NCBI RefSeq assembly: GCF_002272075.1
Contig: NZ_NPBJ01000013.1
Location: forward strand, 230,409-294,408
Reading direction: 5' to 3'
Source of the DNA: Terribacillus saccharophilus
GTDB taxonomy: Bacteria; Bacillota; Bacilli; Bacillales; Amphibacillaceae
Length of the DNA: 64,000 bases
Numbering within the stretch: position 1 is the first letter of the stretch; each line of letters begins with the position of its first letter. Below the pieces are notes generated by a model. The model made no database searches and was not told the origin of the DNA. It saw nothing but the letters and a program-made list of their open reading frames with translations. Both the position numbers and the translations under genes were made by a program. Shown here one piece after another: positions 7,776 through 20,079 of the stretch.

Positions 7776-8656
7776 CAGTGGCTTTTCCTTTCTACATCCC
7801 GGTGCGTCACATGCGTCGCATAGCTATCGCTGTACCGTTTAGCCAAATACTCTGCGATGGCTACTGAGCGATGCTGTCCGCCCGTACAGCCGATGGCTAT
7901 GATAAGCTGACTTTTACCTTCCTTCTTGTACTGAGGCAGCATGAAAGTCAGCATATCCTCGAGCTTCTGCAGAAAAGTATGCGTATCGGACCACTTGAAT
8001 ACATATGAGGAAACAGGTTCATCCAAGCCTGTCTGCGGTCTGAGATTCTCCACGTAGAAAGGATTCGGAAGGAAACGGACATCAAAGACGAGATCCGCAT
8101 CAATTGGAAGCCCGTATTTAAAACCAAAACTTAGCATCTGCACCGTGAACTCTTCATAATTGGTATCCTTGAAGCGTTTCATGATTTTCTCGCGGAGCTG
8201 TTTTGGCTTCAAAGTCGATGTATCCACGATGAATTGTGCTCTGCCACGCATTTGATCAAGTAATGCACGTTCCTGTTGGATACCTTCAAGAGGAAGTCCT
8301 TCCGGAGCAAGCGGATGCGTCCTGCGTGTTTCTTTGTATCTGGTTACGAGCACTTCATCCTTTGAATCGAGGAATAATACTTGCGGTTCCAGCCAATTCT
8401 CCTGTGTCAGCTTGTCCAATGCTTCGAATAATGAATCGAAGAATTCCCTGCCTCGTAAATCCATGACAAGGGCTACCTTTTTAATATCATTGGCAGCATC
8501 ACGCATCAAATCTAGGAATGTCGGCAATAGTGCTGGAGGCAAGTTATCCACACAATAGTAACCCAAGTCCTCGAAGCTTTGAACGGCAACCGTTTTGCCT
8601 GCTCCTGACATACCTGTAATGATGACGAGCTTGGTTTCATTCAACTGTTTCTCCAT
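7775..8656 (-). CDS. rapZ: RapZ-type nucleotide-binding protein (YvcJ)
   Basis: P-loop nucleotide-binding protein, 293 aa, of the RapZ/YvcJ family; it hydrolyses nucleotides, and in E. coli RapZ steers GlmY/GlmZ small RNA decay. I use the ATG at 8654-8656 ([10 protein letters not shown]) with GGGGGA upstream; the open frame runs 42 codons further back without support. Walker A is GMSGAGKT (15-22), and the C-terminal domain carries the conserved [15 protein letters not shown]. It is 13 bases after yvcI and overlaps yvcK by one base. Confidence 0.93.
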   Translation of the reverse strand: MEKQLNETKLVIITGMSGAGKTVAVQSFEDLGYYCVDNLPPALLPTFLDLMRDAANDIKKVALVMDLRGREFFDSLFEALDKLTQENWLEPQVLFLDSKDEVLVTRYKETRRTHPLAPEGLPLEGIQQERALLDQMRGRAQFIVDTSTLKPKQLREKIMKRFKDTNYEEFTVQMLSFGFKYGLPIDADLVFDVRFLPNPFYVENLRPQTGLDEPVSSYVFKWSDTHTFLQKLEDMLTFMLPQYKKEGKSQLIIAIGCTGGQHRSVAIAEYLAKRYSDSYATHVTHRDVERKSH

Positions 8657-8669
8657 ACGTATCCCCCGT

Positions 8670-9137
8670 TTATTCTGGTGTCGTCGGATCCAGCTTTGAT
8701 TGCAGCAGCTGGCGATCCTCCGTGTAGACGAATGTGCCGAACAATGGCTCATCTGTGTTGAACATATGGGCGAAAATATCACGATCTCCCTCTGCCATTG
8801 GCAAATCCTTGATTTTCTTTTTATCTATCCATTCCAGCTTACCTTCCTGGCTTTCTTCAAGCAGATCACCAGTATATTCTTCAGCGAAGAAGGTGAACAT
8901 CATCCATTCATGTACAACTTTTTCGCCTTTCTTTATAACAAAAGTAAACGTACCGCGAAGCTCAGGTTCATGTATAGTCAATCCTGTTTCTTCCCAAAAC
9001 TCCCGGACGGCTGTTTCTTTGACGGACTCACCCAGCTCCATTTTCCCACCAGGTGCTGAGTACCATCCTTTACTCGGTTTCTTCAATAAGAGAACTTTGT
9101 CATCAACTGCCAAAATACAGTTTGCAACACGTTGCAT
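8670..9137 (-). CDS. yvcI: NUDIX hydrolase (YvcI-like)
   Basis: NUDIX-family hydrolase, 155 aa, likely acting on 8-oxo-dGTP-like or other nucleoside diphosphate substrates. Start placed at MQRVANC (9135-9137) behind AGAGGTGG. The NUDIX box is complete: [24 protein letters not shown] (Gly, Glu, REFWEE in place of REUXEE). First gene of the yvcI-rapZ-yvcK-whiA-crh cluster. The substrate cannot be read from sequence. Confidence 0.88.
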   Translation of the reverse strand: MQRVANCILAVDDKVLLLKKPSKGWYSAPGGKMELGESVKETAVREFWEETGLTIHEPELRGTFTFVIKKGEKVVHEWMMFTFFAEEYTGDLLEESQEGKLEWIDKKKIKDLPMAEGDRDIFAHMFNTDEPLFGTFVYTEDRQLLQSKLDPTTPE

Positions 9138-9280
9138 GCTTCCACCTCTTTCTCTGTGTAAGTGGACATGTTGGTTCGTTATACACATCACTCTATATTA
9201 TACTATTTCTGTTTATCTTCAAACAGTATTATGTTTCCTAAGTCTTTACCAAAAATCGCCGTTAATCCCTAAAAGAACAA

Positions 9281-9311
9281 AAAAAATGCATAGGTGCCGA
9301 GACACCTATGC
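9281..9311 (-). terminator. Terminator of trxB
   Basis: 9-bp stem (GCATAGGTG at 9288-9296 with 9303-9311), then T's on the minus strand. The remaining bases between 9138 and 9428 hold no gene. Confidence 0.8.
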
Positions 9312-9428
9312 CAATAACTAATTTATCTATTAAAAGGGGGTCAATTAGTTAAAACCAGTATAGCAAATGATTGTGTCGCCCATGTTACAGCAGCATTAAG
9401 AATCATTTACAAGGAATGGCCGAGCCTA

Positions 9429-10382
<954 letters not shown>

Positions 10383-10474
10383 TTAAATTAACCCCTTTCC
10401 TCTTTATCAGTCGTTTTATCTACTCGTTAGCATATAAGATTCTGTGCATAACGTCCATCTTTCTGCCTATAGCA

Positions 10475-11482
10475 TTAAGAAAGCCAATAAAAATCTTCTT
10501 TTGTCAGATGGCTGAATCTGCGGCTGCCTTCCTGCCATAACTTTTCAGCATACGCTCCGTTGCCAGCCTTCTTCGCGGCTAAGCTGAACCACTTATAATA
10601 GGAAGCATGTCCTTTCACACGTCTTTTATCCAGATGAAGGAAGCGTTCGACGGCGTCTTCATAATATCCTGTCATGGAAAAAGTGCATGCGATACGTAAA
10701 TGCTGCTCTTCATGGATAGGGAAGATATTGCGAAGCAAGCGCAGATGTTCGTCTCTCTGGTCAAATTGATTCATTTCATGATAGAACATAGCGAGATTCA
10801 CATGTGTATAGACAGAGACTTGCTCACTCAATAAATGCTCTTCTTCCATTCGCACTGCTTCCTTTTGATTACCGGAGAAGAAAAGTGCTTTGGCAAACTC
10901 ATGCTTCGCAAGCATATGCTCCGGAAACATGCTCATCATTTCTTCCAGAATCGGCAAAGCAAACTGCCATTCTTCCCGCTCTAAATAATAAAACGCCGAC
11001 TCTTGGAACATGATGAGCTCATCTTCTTCTTCTGTTGTCCAAAGCTCATCGTCCTCTTCCTCAGCTTCCACGTACGTTAACAGTTCCTCAGCCTGTTCCC
11101 GGAAGTCTCCCTCTGGATCCATTTTCAAGTACAAGTTAGCGTACTTTTCTGCGTCGTGCATATATCCAAGCTTAGAATAATTATGGGAAAGCAAATAAAA
11201 GCATTCCGCGTAATCATCTCCATGCTCTTTAATGATGTCATCTAGTATATAGATCGCTTTATGGAACGATCCCATTTCCGTAAAAATAACCGACTTCTGG
11301 CAGTGATAAATCACTTCCGTCGGTTCCATTTCGATTGCTTTATTAAGCCATTTCATAGCTTTGTCCAGCTTACCGTTCCGATAGGCTTCTACACCCTTTT
11401 TATAATAGAAATCTCCTTCTGGAATGAAGGGGATGATATTTGACGGTCGTGCCTGCTGCTCTGCTGGTTCCAGCGTTTGCAT
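10475..11482 (-). CDS. TPR-repeat protein (YvcD-like)
   Basis: Soluble helical-repeat protein, 335 aa. Tetratricopeptide motifs are clear at about 25-60 (FYYKKGVEAYRNGKLDKAMK), 58-125 and again after 165. A very acidic linker (about 137-160, EEEDDELW) joins two blocks. TPRs mediate protein-protein contacts; partner unknown. Its position upstream of trxB corresponds to B. subtilis yvcD, also a TPR protein, though longer there. Start ATG with AGGAGG upstream. Confidence 0.75.
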   Translation of the reverse strand: MQTLEPAEQQARPSNIIPFIPEGDFYYKKGVEAYRNGKLDKAMKWLNKAIEMEPTEVIYHCQKSVIFTEMGSFHKAIYILDDIIKEHGDDYAECFYLLSHNYSKLGYMHDAEKYANLYLKMDPEGDFREQAEELLTYVEAEEEDDELWTTEEEDELIMFQESAFYYLEREEWQFALPILEEMMSMFPEHMLAKHEFAKALFFSGNQKEAVRMEEEHLLSEQVSVYTHVNLAMFYHEMNQFDQRDEHLRLLRNIFPIHEEQHLRIACTFSMTGYYEDAVERFLHLDKRRVKGHASYYKWFSLAAKKAGNGAYAEKLWQEGSRRFSHLTKEDFYWLS

Positions 11483-11554
11483 GTGTTTCCTCCTACTGCT
11501 TTTAGATATCCCAAGAAGTATATCATATTTCTACATCTGCTCCTACACTTGAAG

Positions 11555-11588
11555 AAAAAAAGACTGCTCCCCCTAAGGGAAACAGTCT
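11555..11588 (-). terminator. Terminator of glpD
   Basis: Stem AGACTG...CAGTCT (11561-11588, interior T/G bulge) followed by seven or more T's on the minus strand. Confidence 0.85.
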
Positions 11589-11605
11589 ATTCTTGATGAG
11601 AAAGA

Positions 11606-13288
11606 TTACACAGTTTGCAGGTCGTCTTCTTTAACCGGTACAACTGCTTCTTTCGCCAATACATCTAGCTCGCGAGTGTACTCTGATTTTTGCTCTGCAG
11701 AGTAGCCTAACGTTTCAGCCATGTAATCGATAACCGCATCTTTGTTTGTATGAACAAAGTTGATGTTGAATAGCAACGCACCTGTACGTCGAACGAAGAA
11801 GTCGACTGGTTTGAATGCTAGCTCTTCTTCTATTGCATAGCGCAGCTGCGCGAATACAAGCGGATCGATGTTAGCAGCTTTCGCTTCATCTTTCAGTGTT
11901 TCGAAGCGTTCGAAGACTTTATCCACATTCGCTCCGTAACGGCTTACCATCTTAAGTGCATCTTCAGCAGAAAGACCGATAGCTTTTCCTTCATCCACTT
12001 TGCGCTCTTTGAAACGTTCGAAGCCTTTGGATCCGCCAACTTCCCCGCCGGAGATTGGAAGGTGCTTCGTATCCGCTTGGGAATAAAGAATGCCTTCTTC
12101 TTTCTTGAACTGATCAGCAACAAGGTTAACTGCTTCGATTGCCATTTTACGGTAACCAGTCAGCTTACCGCCAGCCATGGAGATCAAACCGCTGTCAGAA
12201 ACGAAGATTTCATCCTTACGAGAGATCTCACCAGGTTTTTTGTTTTCTTCCTGGATAAGCGGACGAAGACCTGCCCAGCTTGATTCTACATCGTCTTTTG
12301 TGATTTCCACTGTCGGGAACATGTAGTTAACGGAATCGATGATATAGTCACGGTCCTCAACAGTCATCACAGGGTGTTTGATATCACCTTTGTATGTTGT
12401 ATCTGTTGTACCAACATATGTTTTACCTTCACGCGGTATTGCGAAGACCATCCGACCATCTGGAGTATCGAAGTATACTGCCTGGCGCAATGGGAAACGC
12501 TCTCCATCGAATACCAAATGAACACCTTTTGTAAGATGCAAGGTTTTACCTTTTTTAGAACCATCTTTTTCACGTAGTGTATCAACCCAAGGGCCGCCGG
12601 CATTTACAATTTTCTTCGCGAAGATACGATGCTTTTCACCAGTTGTAAGATTTTCTGCTACAACACCAGTCACTTTACCACCAGCATCATAAATGAACTC
12701 AGTTACTTTCGTGTAGTTAATCGCATGAACACCTTTTTCCACAGCTTTTTTCAGAACTTCAAGTGTCAAACGCGCATCATCTGTTTTGTATTCAACATAA
12801 CGACCGCCACCAAGAAGGTTTTCTGATTTCACTAGTGGTTCTCTTTCCAATACTTCGTCACGTTTCAGCATTGTACGACGTTCTGCTTTTTTAACGCCTG
12901 CAAGATAGTCATACACACGCAAACCAATGTTTGTCATGAATGGACCCATTGTCCCGCCCTTGTGGAACGGAAGCAGCATCCATTCTGGTGTTGTTACGTG
13001 AGGGCCATTTTCATAAACGATTTCACGTTCTTTACCAACTTCTGCAACCATTTTCACTTCAAATTGCTTCAAGTAGCGCAAACCACCATGAACCAATTTT
13101 GTTGAACGGGAAGAAGTTCCCGCTGCGAAGTCCTGCATTTCAACAAGACCTACGTTCATTCCGCGCATTCTTGCATCAAGAGAGATACCGGAACCAGTGA
13201 TCCCGCCACCGATTACAAGAAGATCTAGAGGTTTATCGGTTAAATTTGCATAAATTTCATTACGTTTTTTACTAGAGAAAACAGTCAT
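11606..13288 (-). CDS. glpD: Glycerol-3-phosphate dehydrogenase (FAD)
   Basis: Membrane-associated flavoenzyme that oxidises glycerol-3-phosphate to dihydroxyacetone phosphate and passes electrons to menaquinone. Start placed at MTVFSSKKRNE (13286-13288), behind AAAGGAG, giving 560 aa, the family length; the longer open frame upstream runs through the leader. FAD site VIGGGITGSG (about 24-33); DAO domain to about 390 and the C-terminal DAO_C domain after about 410 (AEDALKMVSRYGANVDKVF). Its leader carries a terminator-type hairpin behind its own promoter, the arrangement used by GlpP antitermination in B. subtilis. Confidence 0.96.
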   Translation of the reverse strand: MTVFSSKKRNEIYANLTDKPLDLLVIGGGITGSGISLDARMRGMNVGLVEMQDFAAGTSSRSTKLVHGGLRYLKQFEVKMVAEVGKEREIVYENGPHVTTPEWMLLPFHKGGTMGPFMTNIGLRVYDYLAGVKKAERRTMLKRDEVLEREPLVKSENLLGGGRYVEYKTDDARLTLEVLKKAVEKGVHAINYTKVTEFIYDAGGKVTGVVAENLTTGEKHRIFAKKIVNAGGPWVDTLREKDGSKKGKTLHLTKGVHLVFDGERFPLRQAVYFDTPDGRMVFAIPREGKTYVGTTDTTYKGDIKHPVMTVEDRDYIIDSVNYMFPTVEITKDDVESSWAGLRPLIQEENKKPGEISRKDEIFVSDSGLISMAGGKLTGYRKMAIEAVNLVADQFKKEEGILYSQADTKHLPISGGEVGGSKGFERFKERKVDEGKAIGLSAEDALKMVSRYGANVDKVFERFETLKDEAKAANIDPLVFAQLRYAIEEELAFKPVDFFVRRTGALLFNINFVHTNKDAVIDYMAETLGYSAEQKSEYTRELDVLAKEAVVPVKEDDLQTV

Positions 13289-13370
13289 GCATGAACACTC
13301 CTTTTTAGATTCAGCGCTCCCTGTATTTCTATACCCCAATAGTGTAGAAGTCATGTATAGAAAGCAAAAA

Positions 13371-13415
13371 GAGACCGCAAATAATCCATACAATGTATAG
13401 ATATTTACGGTCTCT
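13371..13415 (-). promoter_or_regulatory. glpD leader terminator / GlpP antitermination site
   Basis: On the minus strand GAGACCG(T)AAATA (about 13402-13415) pairs with TATTTGCGGTCTC (13371-13383), followed by TTTTTG. The hairpin lies between the glpD promoter and the glpD start, 82 bases before the ATG. In B. subtilis GlpP with glycerol-3-phosphate overcomes exactly such a leader terminator; glpP is 3 kb away here. It may also end glpK transcripts. Confidence 0.75.
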
Positions 13416-13451
13416 CCAAAGTCTCAGGCCGAATCATTAACTTGTAAATTC

Positions 13452-13480
13452 AGTATAACATGCCGGGCCCGATTTGAAAA
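13452..13480 (-). promoter_or_regulatory. glpD promoter
   Basis: Minus strand TTTTCA (13475-13480), 17-bp spacer, TATACT (13452-13457), just after the glpK stop and before the leader hairpin. Confidence 0.6.
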
Positions 13481-13486
13481 GTTATA

Positions 13487-15819
<2,333 letters not shown>

Positions 15820-16094
15820 TGTGATTGTCCCCTTTATTGATAAATTTTTTCGGAGAGCGCTTTCATTAAGCGTCCAAAACAACTCTGCCCCATAAGCATC
15901 ATAGAAAATAGCTACAATCACCCTAAAAATATTACAAGGAAGCGCTGTCTTTTGGATAAGAAAAATCCATCACCTAATATAACATAGTATGCCCCTTGGC
16001 GTGTACTAAAAAGGTAATGGATTCTCCGTATCTCCGATCATTAATATTAACTTATAGGTAGACTTTACACCTATTTGAAAGCGGTGTCAACAAC
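15820..16094 (-). promoter_or_regulatory. glpF leader and upstream region
   Basis: 275 bases between glpP and glpF. A cre-like site TGAAAGCGCTCTCC (minus strand, 15852-15865) differs from the CcpA consensus mainly in the last bases. A second AGCGCT-centred sequence lies near 15939-15950. A perfect TATATT hexamer is present at 15977-15982 but without a good -35. I looked for the terminator hairpin expected for GlpP control and found none as clear as in the glpD leader. Confidence 0.45.
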
Positions 16095-16637
16095 TTACCA
16101 CAAACTTTTTTTAGAAGTTGAAACCGCTGTCGCACCTGCTTCCAATGCGGAATCCACGTCTTCACGTGTGCGGATGAGGCCTCCAGCTATGACTGGAATG
16201 CCCACTTGCTCGGATACTTCTTTTATCATATGAGGAATTAACCCCGGTAAAACTTCGATATAATCCGGCTGTGTCTTCTTGATCAAAGAAAGATTGTGAT
16301 CCAATGCATGCCCGTCAATCAAGAATAATCGCTGGACGGCAGTTATCTTATATTTTTTAGCTGCATGAATTACATTCGTTCTTGTCGATATGACACCATC
16401 CGGTTTCAGACGCTGGCAGACAAAGTCCATACCTGCATCATCCGTTTTCAATCCTTGTATTAAATCTACATGCAAAAATACCTTCTTCCCCGCCTTTTTC
16501 GCATATTTGATTTGGGAAGGGAGCTGTGCAATTCTAGTTTCGAGCAGGACCATCATCTGCATATCTTCCCGCTGAAGCAATTCATCAAAATCCCTTTCAT
16601 TACGGGCTGCAGGCAAAATGCGCTGTCCTAAATCCAT
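16095..16637 (-). CDS. glpP: Glycerol uptake operon antiterminator GlpP
   Basis: RNA-binding antiterminator that responds to glycerol-3-phosphate and allows read-through into glpFK and glpD, 180 aa, TIM-barrel-like fold. Start at MDLGQRILPAARNERDF (16635-16637), with AAGGAGG upstream. Family hallmarks are the N-terminal ILPAARN...FDELL, HVDLIQGL, GVISTR and the C-terminal PVIAGGLIRTREDV ending in ALEAGATAVSTS. Gene order glpP-glpF-glpK-glpD is the B. subtilis one. An imperfect inverted repeat spans its stop codon (16080-16128). Confidence 0.95.
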   Translation of the reverse strand: MDLGQRILPAARNERDFDELLQREDMQMMVLLETRIAQLPSQIKYAKKAGKKVFLHVDLIQGLKTDDAGMDFVCQRLKPDGVISTRTNVIHAAKKYKITAVQRLFLIDGHALDHNLSLIKKTQPDYIEVLPGLIPHMIKEVSEQVGIPVIAGGLIRTREDVDSALEAGATAVSTSKKSLW

Positions 16638-16668
16638 TCTATTCCTCCTTATAAAACAAGCAGACACA

Positions 16669-17178
16669 CTAGGTTGTCTGCTTGTTCTTTCGTTGTTCTG
16701 CTGTATAAATCACTTGCATCGGATTTCCGCCGACCATCGCACCAGGAGGCACATCCCGATGAACAAGTGTGGCAGCGGAGACGACCGCTCCATCTCCTAT
16801 TGTGACACCTGGCAGAATCATCGTATTGGCTCCTACCATCACATTATCCCCGATGATGACGTCACCTAGCCGATATTCTGTCGTTAAATACTCGTGAGCC
16901 AAGATCGTCGTATTATAGCCGATAATTGTATTCCTACCAATCGTGATCCGTTCCGGAAAGAGAAAATCAGGCACTACCATGAGAGCTAGCGCTGTTTCTT
17001 TGCCAATTTTCATCCCTAGAAATGTCTTATACAAACTATTTTTCATAGCAAGGAAGGGCGTATAGCGGCCAATTTGGATAACGATGAAGTTCTTTACTAC
17101 TTTCCAAAAGGAAACTGTTTTATAAAGCTGCCAAAGCGAGTTCGATCCTTTAACGGGATGGCTTTCCGTTTTCCGCAT
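16669..17178 (-). CDS. yvoF: Hexapeptide-repeat acyltransferase (YvoF-like)
   Basis: Left-handed beta-helix acetyltransferase of the LpxA/maltose-acetyltransferase superfamily, 169 aa. Hexapeptide repeats run from about 75 to 150 (ITIGRNTIIGYNTTILAHE, VIIGDNVMVGANTMILPGV, ASA-type turns to DVPPGAMVGGNP). The acceptor is unknown. It overlaps the end of ppaX by 29 bases and has its own AAAGGAAG; the order hprK-lgt-ppaX-yvoF is conserved in Bacillus, but yvoD is missing here. Confidence 0.85.
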   Translation of the reverse strand: MRKTESHPVKGSNSLWQLYKTVSFWKVVKNFIVIQIGRYTPFLAMKNSLYKTFLGMKIGKETALALMVVPDFLFPERITIGRNTIIGYNTTILAHEYLTTEYRLGDVIIGDNVMVGANTMILPGVTIGDGAVVSAATLVHRDVPPGAMVGGNPMQVIYTAEQRKNKQTT

Positions 17179-17821
17179 GTGCTTCTTCCTTTACGATATC
17201 GAGTAGGTCACGGATATCCTCCAGCATATAATCCGGTCCATAAGCCAGCAAGGACTGCTTGCCCTTGATCGACCAAGCCACACCCGCAGATTTCGTGCCG
17301 GCATTCTTGCCAGACTCGATGTCATGGTAATTATCTCCGATCATAATAGCCTCTTCTGGCAAGCTTCCGAGTGCATCGAGACCTTTTAGAACTGGTTCCG
17401 GGTGAGGCTTTGGCTGCTTGATATCATCATACCCGATTACTACATCAAACAATCCGCCAAGCCCGCATACCCGAAGACCCCGCTCAGCTGTGTCGCGCAT
17501 CTTCGTCGTTACGATACCCAGCTTAAAGCCTGCCTGCTTGAGCTGCTGCAGTGTTTCAGCCACATAAGGATACGCTTCAACGTAAGCATCATGATGCTTC
17601 AAGTTATGTTCCCGATATGCTGCAATCATTTCTTCCGCTCTAACAGGATCAATATTTTCGAACACATCCTTCAGAGGAGGACCAATGAACGGAAGCAGTT
17701 CTTCCCGCTCATACGTCCGCCCCATGTACTGCTCTAGTGTAGCAGTGTACGAAGCCAGAATTAGACTATTTGAATCTATCAGCGTTCCATCAAGGTCAAA
17801 CAACAATGTTGTAATTGCCAT
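17150..17821 (-). CDS. ppaX: Pyrophosphatase PpaX
   Basis: HAD-superfamily hydrolase, 223 aa, that removes the pyrophosphate made when HPr kinase/phosphorylase dephosphorylates HPr-Ser-P. Motif I is FDLDGTLID (about 8-16) with the nucleophile Asp and acid/base Asp; motif II TTK near 105; motif III/IV KPHPEPVLKGL and MIGDNYHDIESGKNAG. The B. subtilis enzyme is encoded in the same hprK operon, which supports the specific name over generic phosphoglycolate phosphatase. Confidence 0.92.
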   Translation of the reverse strand: MAITTLLFDLDGTLIDSNSLILASYTATLEQYMGRTYEREELLPFIGPPLKDVFENIDPVRAEEMIAAYREHNLKHHDAYVEAYPYVAETLQQLKQAGFKLGIVTTKMRDTAERGLRVCGLGGLFDVVIGYDDIKQPKPHPEPVLKGLDALGSLPEEAIMIGDNYHDIESGKNAGTKSAGVAWSIKGKQSLLAYGPDYMLEDIRDLLDIVKEEAHAENGKPSR

Positions 17822-17836
17822 TTTGCACTCGCCTCT

Positions 17837-18661
17837 CTATTTCTTATCTTTATAACGAGGTGTATTCGCACCAGGACGACGGCGGATAATAACTATAATT
17901 ATCGCAATGACGATAGCCACGATTGAGACGATTTGCGCTGCACGCAATCCCTCAGCTACTAGACTATCTGTCCGCATTCCCTCGATAAAGTAACGTCCAA
18001 GACTATACCAAGCGAGGTAGAACAAGAACATTTCCCCGCGTTTTAGATTCACTCTGCGAAGAACGAGCAAAATAACGAACCCAAGAATATTCCACAACGA
18101 TTCGTAAAGGAATGTTGGGTGATACAGAACGCCATCAATACACATCTGGTTATTGATGAAATCCGGAAGATACTGAATGTAGTTCTGATACGCTTCTGCT
18201 GAAACTGGTCCACCATGAGCTTCCTGGTTCATAAAGTTGCCCCAGCGTCCGATCGCTTGTCCAAGTATTAAACTCGGAGCCGTAATATCCGCCAGCTTCC
18301 AGAAAGGAATTTTCTTTACTCGGCAGAAAATAATTGCCGTGATGATGGAACCGATTAGGGCACCATGGATGGCGATGCCGCCTTCCCATATCGCAAACAC
18401 TTTCCAAAACGGCCCATCCGCATAGCTTTCCCATTCAAACGCGACGTAATAAATACGTGCAGAAATGATGGCAGCTGGAATAGCAAACACAAGGAAATCG
18501 ACGAAAGTATCTTTATGTAATCCGCGCTTTTTTGATTCGCGGATAGCCAGCCATAGTCCGAGCGCTGCACCGACTGCGATAATGACACCATACCAATAGA
18601 TCGACACCGAACCGAGCTGCAGAAATACCCGGTTAAGCGGTTGTACTTCACACATTTCCAT
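17837..18661 (-). CDS. lgt: Prolipoprotein diacylglyceryl transferase
   Basis: Membrane enzyme that adds diacylglycerol to the lipobox Cys of prelipoproteins, 274 aa. Seven hydrophobic segments; the Lgt signature [16 protein letters not shown] (about 133-148) is intact, as is the WYGVI start of helix 1. Its first ATG overlaps the hprK stop by 14 bases and uses a ribosome binding site (GGGAG) inside hprK. A downstream client in this window is cytochrome CccB, with a clear lipobox. Confidence 0.96.
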   Translation of the reverse strand: MEMCEVQPLNRVFLQLGSVSIYWYGVIIAVGAALGLWLAIRESKKRGLHKDTFVDFLVFAIPAAIISARIYYVAFEWESYADGPFWKVFAIWEGGIAIHGALIGSIITAIIFCRVKKIPFWKLADITAPSLILGQAIGRWGNFMNQEAHGGPVSAEAYQNYIQYLPDFINNQMCIDGVLYHPTFLYESLWNILGFVILLVLRRVNLKRGEMFLFYLAWYSLGRYFIEGMRTDSLVAEGLRAAQIVSIVAIVIAIIIVIIRRRPGANTPRYKDKK

Positions 18662-19604
18662 CCATCATGTCTCCCTCATCATCTTTTCCTGTCTCAATCA
18701 TCTTGGTAAGACGCTGTGAAAATTCTTCTGCTGCATTCACGCCCATGCGTTTCAGACGGAAATTCATCGCAGCTACTTCGATGATGACTGCCAAGTTACG
18801 CCCTGGACGGACTGGTACTGTCATCTTCGGTACGTTTACATCCATGATTTTCATCGTGTCTTCATCAAGACCAACTCGATCATATTGTTTCGATTGATCC
18901 CATGTCTCCAAGTTGATGACGATGGAAATTTTCTTGTGGCTGCGCACGGCACCTGCGCCAAACAGCGTCATCACATTGATGATACCTAAGCCGCGTATCT
19001 CTAATAAATGTTCGATTAAAGAAGGAGAATTTCCAATTAGAGTATCATAATCCTCTTGTCGGATTTCAACACTGTCATCCGCAACAAGACGGTGTCCGCG
19101 CTTCACGAGCTCTAATGCTGTTTCACTCTTACCAACACCACTTTGACCCGTAATCAGAATACCGATACCGTAAATATCCACCAACACACCATGTACTGCG
19201 GTAAACGGAGCAAATTTTGCTTCTAAGAAATTCGTAATCCGACTGATAACTCGCGTCGTCTTATGCGGTGAACGTAATATCGGAACACCAGCAGCCTCTG
19301 CCGCTTCCTTCATCTCCGGCGGCACTTCCTGACCACGTGTAATGATCAGACCCGGCGTAACATCAGAGCATATTTTCTCGAAACGCTCTCGCTTCTGCTC
19401 GCTCGTGAGCTCTTCGAGAAAGGAAAGCTCCGTCTTCCCGAACAGCTGCAGCCGATCTTGCGGATAATATTTAAAATAACCAGTCAACTCTATACCAGGA
19501 CGGGAAATATCACTCATGAAAATCTCACGCTGTACGCCTGCATCCCCTGTCAGCAATTCCAGATTGAAACGATCCAATAAATCTTGAATGACTACTTTTG
19601 CCAT
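18648..19604 (-). CDS. hprK: HPr kinase/phosphorylase
   Basis: Bifunctional enzyme that phosphorylates HPr and Crh on Ser46 and reverses the reaction with phosphate, controlling carbon catabolite repression. Start at [10 protein letters not shown] (19602-19604) behind GGAGGG gives 318 aa. The catalytic domain has Walker A GQSGVGKS (153-160), the conserved [10 protein letters not shown] and the family signature [11 protein letters not shown]. Substrate Crh and PpaX for the pyrophosphate by-product are both in this window. Confidence 0.97.
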   Translation of the reverse strand: MAKVVIQDLLDRFNLELLTGDAGVQREIFMSDISRPGIELTGYFKYYPQDRLQLFGKTELSFLEELTSEQKRERFEKICSDVTPGLIITRGQEVPPEMKEAAEAAGVPILRSPHKTTRVISRITNFLEAKFAPFTAVHGVLVDIYGIGILITGQSGVGKSETALELVKRGHRLVADDSVEIRQEDYDTLIGNSPSLIEHLLEIRGLGIINVMTLFGAGAVRSHKKISIVINLETWDQSKQYDRVGLDEDTMKIMDVNVPKMTVPVRPGRNLAVIIEVAAMNFRLKRMGVNAAEEFSQRLTKMIETGKDDEGDMMDGNV

Positions 19605-19673
19605 AAGAACCCTCCATCCTAACAATTCTTGTTTATTCTAGCATACTTCCAGAAAAGATAGATACCTAGGCAC

Positions 19674-19704
19674 AAAAAAGCCCTGCGGCGACATGCCGCA
19701 GAGC
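19674..19704 (-). terminator. Terminator of yvlB-yvlD
   Basis: 10-bp GC-rich stem (GCTCTGCGGC / GCCGCAGGGC, 19680-19704) followed by TTTTTT on the minus strand. Confidence 0.9.
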
Positions 19705-19708
19705 ATCT

Positions 19709-20065
19709 TCAGCTCGTAATCCGATCACGGATGAGCCAATTTAGGATGAGGTTCAGCAATGCAAGAATGATTGCTGCGATAATTGCTGTACCAAATCCCT
19801 CGATTATGAAATTCTCACCAATCAGACCTTGTGTGATCATCAAGGTAACTGCATTGATGACAAACAGAAACAATCCGAATGTCAAAGCAGTCAGTGGCAG
19901 CGTCAAGAAAATCAGCACTGGACGGACTAGGAGATTAAGAACCGACAATATAAAGCTCGCCAGGATGGCAGTACCAAAGCCTTCTAGATAAAAGGAATCA
20001 AATATATAGCTAACAATGATTAAGGATACGCTGTTCAGCAATAGTGTCAAAATCCATCTAAGCAT
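19709..20065 (-). CDS. yvlD: Phage-holin-family membrane protein (YvlD)
   Basis: Small integral membrane protein, 118 aa, DUF360/Phage_holin_4_2 family, with four hydrophobic segments and short charged loops. Start placed at MLRWILTLLL (20063-20065), 14 bases after yvlB, with TGGAGAT upstream; an in-frame ATG ten codons earlier lies inside yvlB. In B. subtilis yvlABCD is an envelope-stress operon; here only the yvlB and yvlD equivalents occur. Precise role unknown. Confidence 0.88.
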   Translation of the reverse strand: MLRWILTLLLNSVSLIIVSYIFDSFYLEGFGTAILASFILSVLNLLVRPVLIFLTLPLTALTFGLFLFVINAVTLMITQGLIGENFIIEGFGTAIIAAIILALLNLILNWLIRDRITS

Positions 20066-20079
20066 AAATGATCTCCATG

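Noticed and set aside
8734..9321. 195-codon open frame on the plus strand opposite yvcI
   Set aside because: It lies antisense to a clear NUDIX gene, lacks a ribosome binding site and has no protein-like composition.
15820..16094. GlpP-dependent terminator in the glpF leader
   Set aside because: Expected from B. subtilis, but no stem with a T-run could be found by eye; not claimed as a feature.
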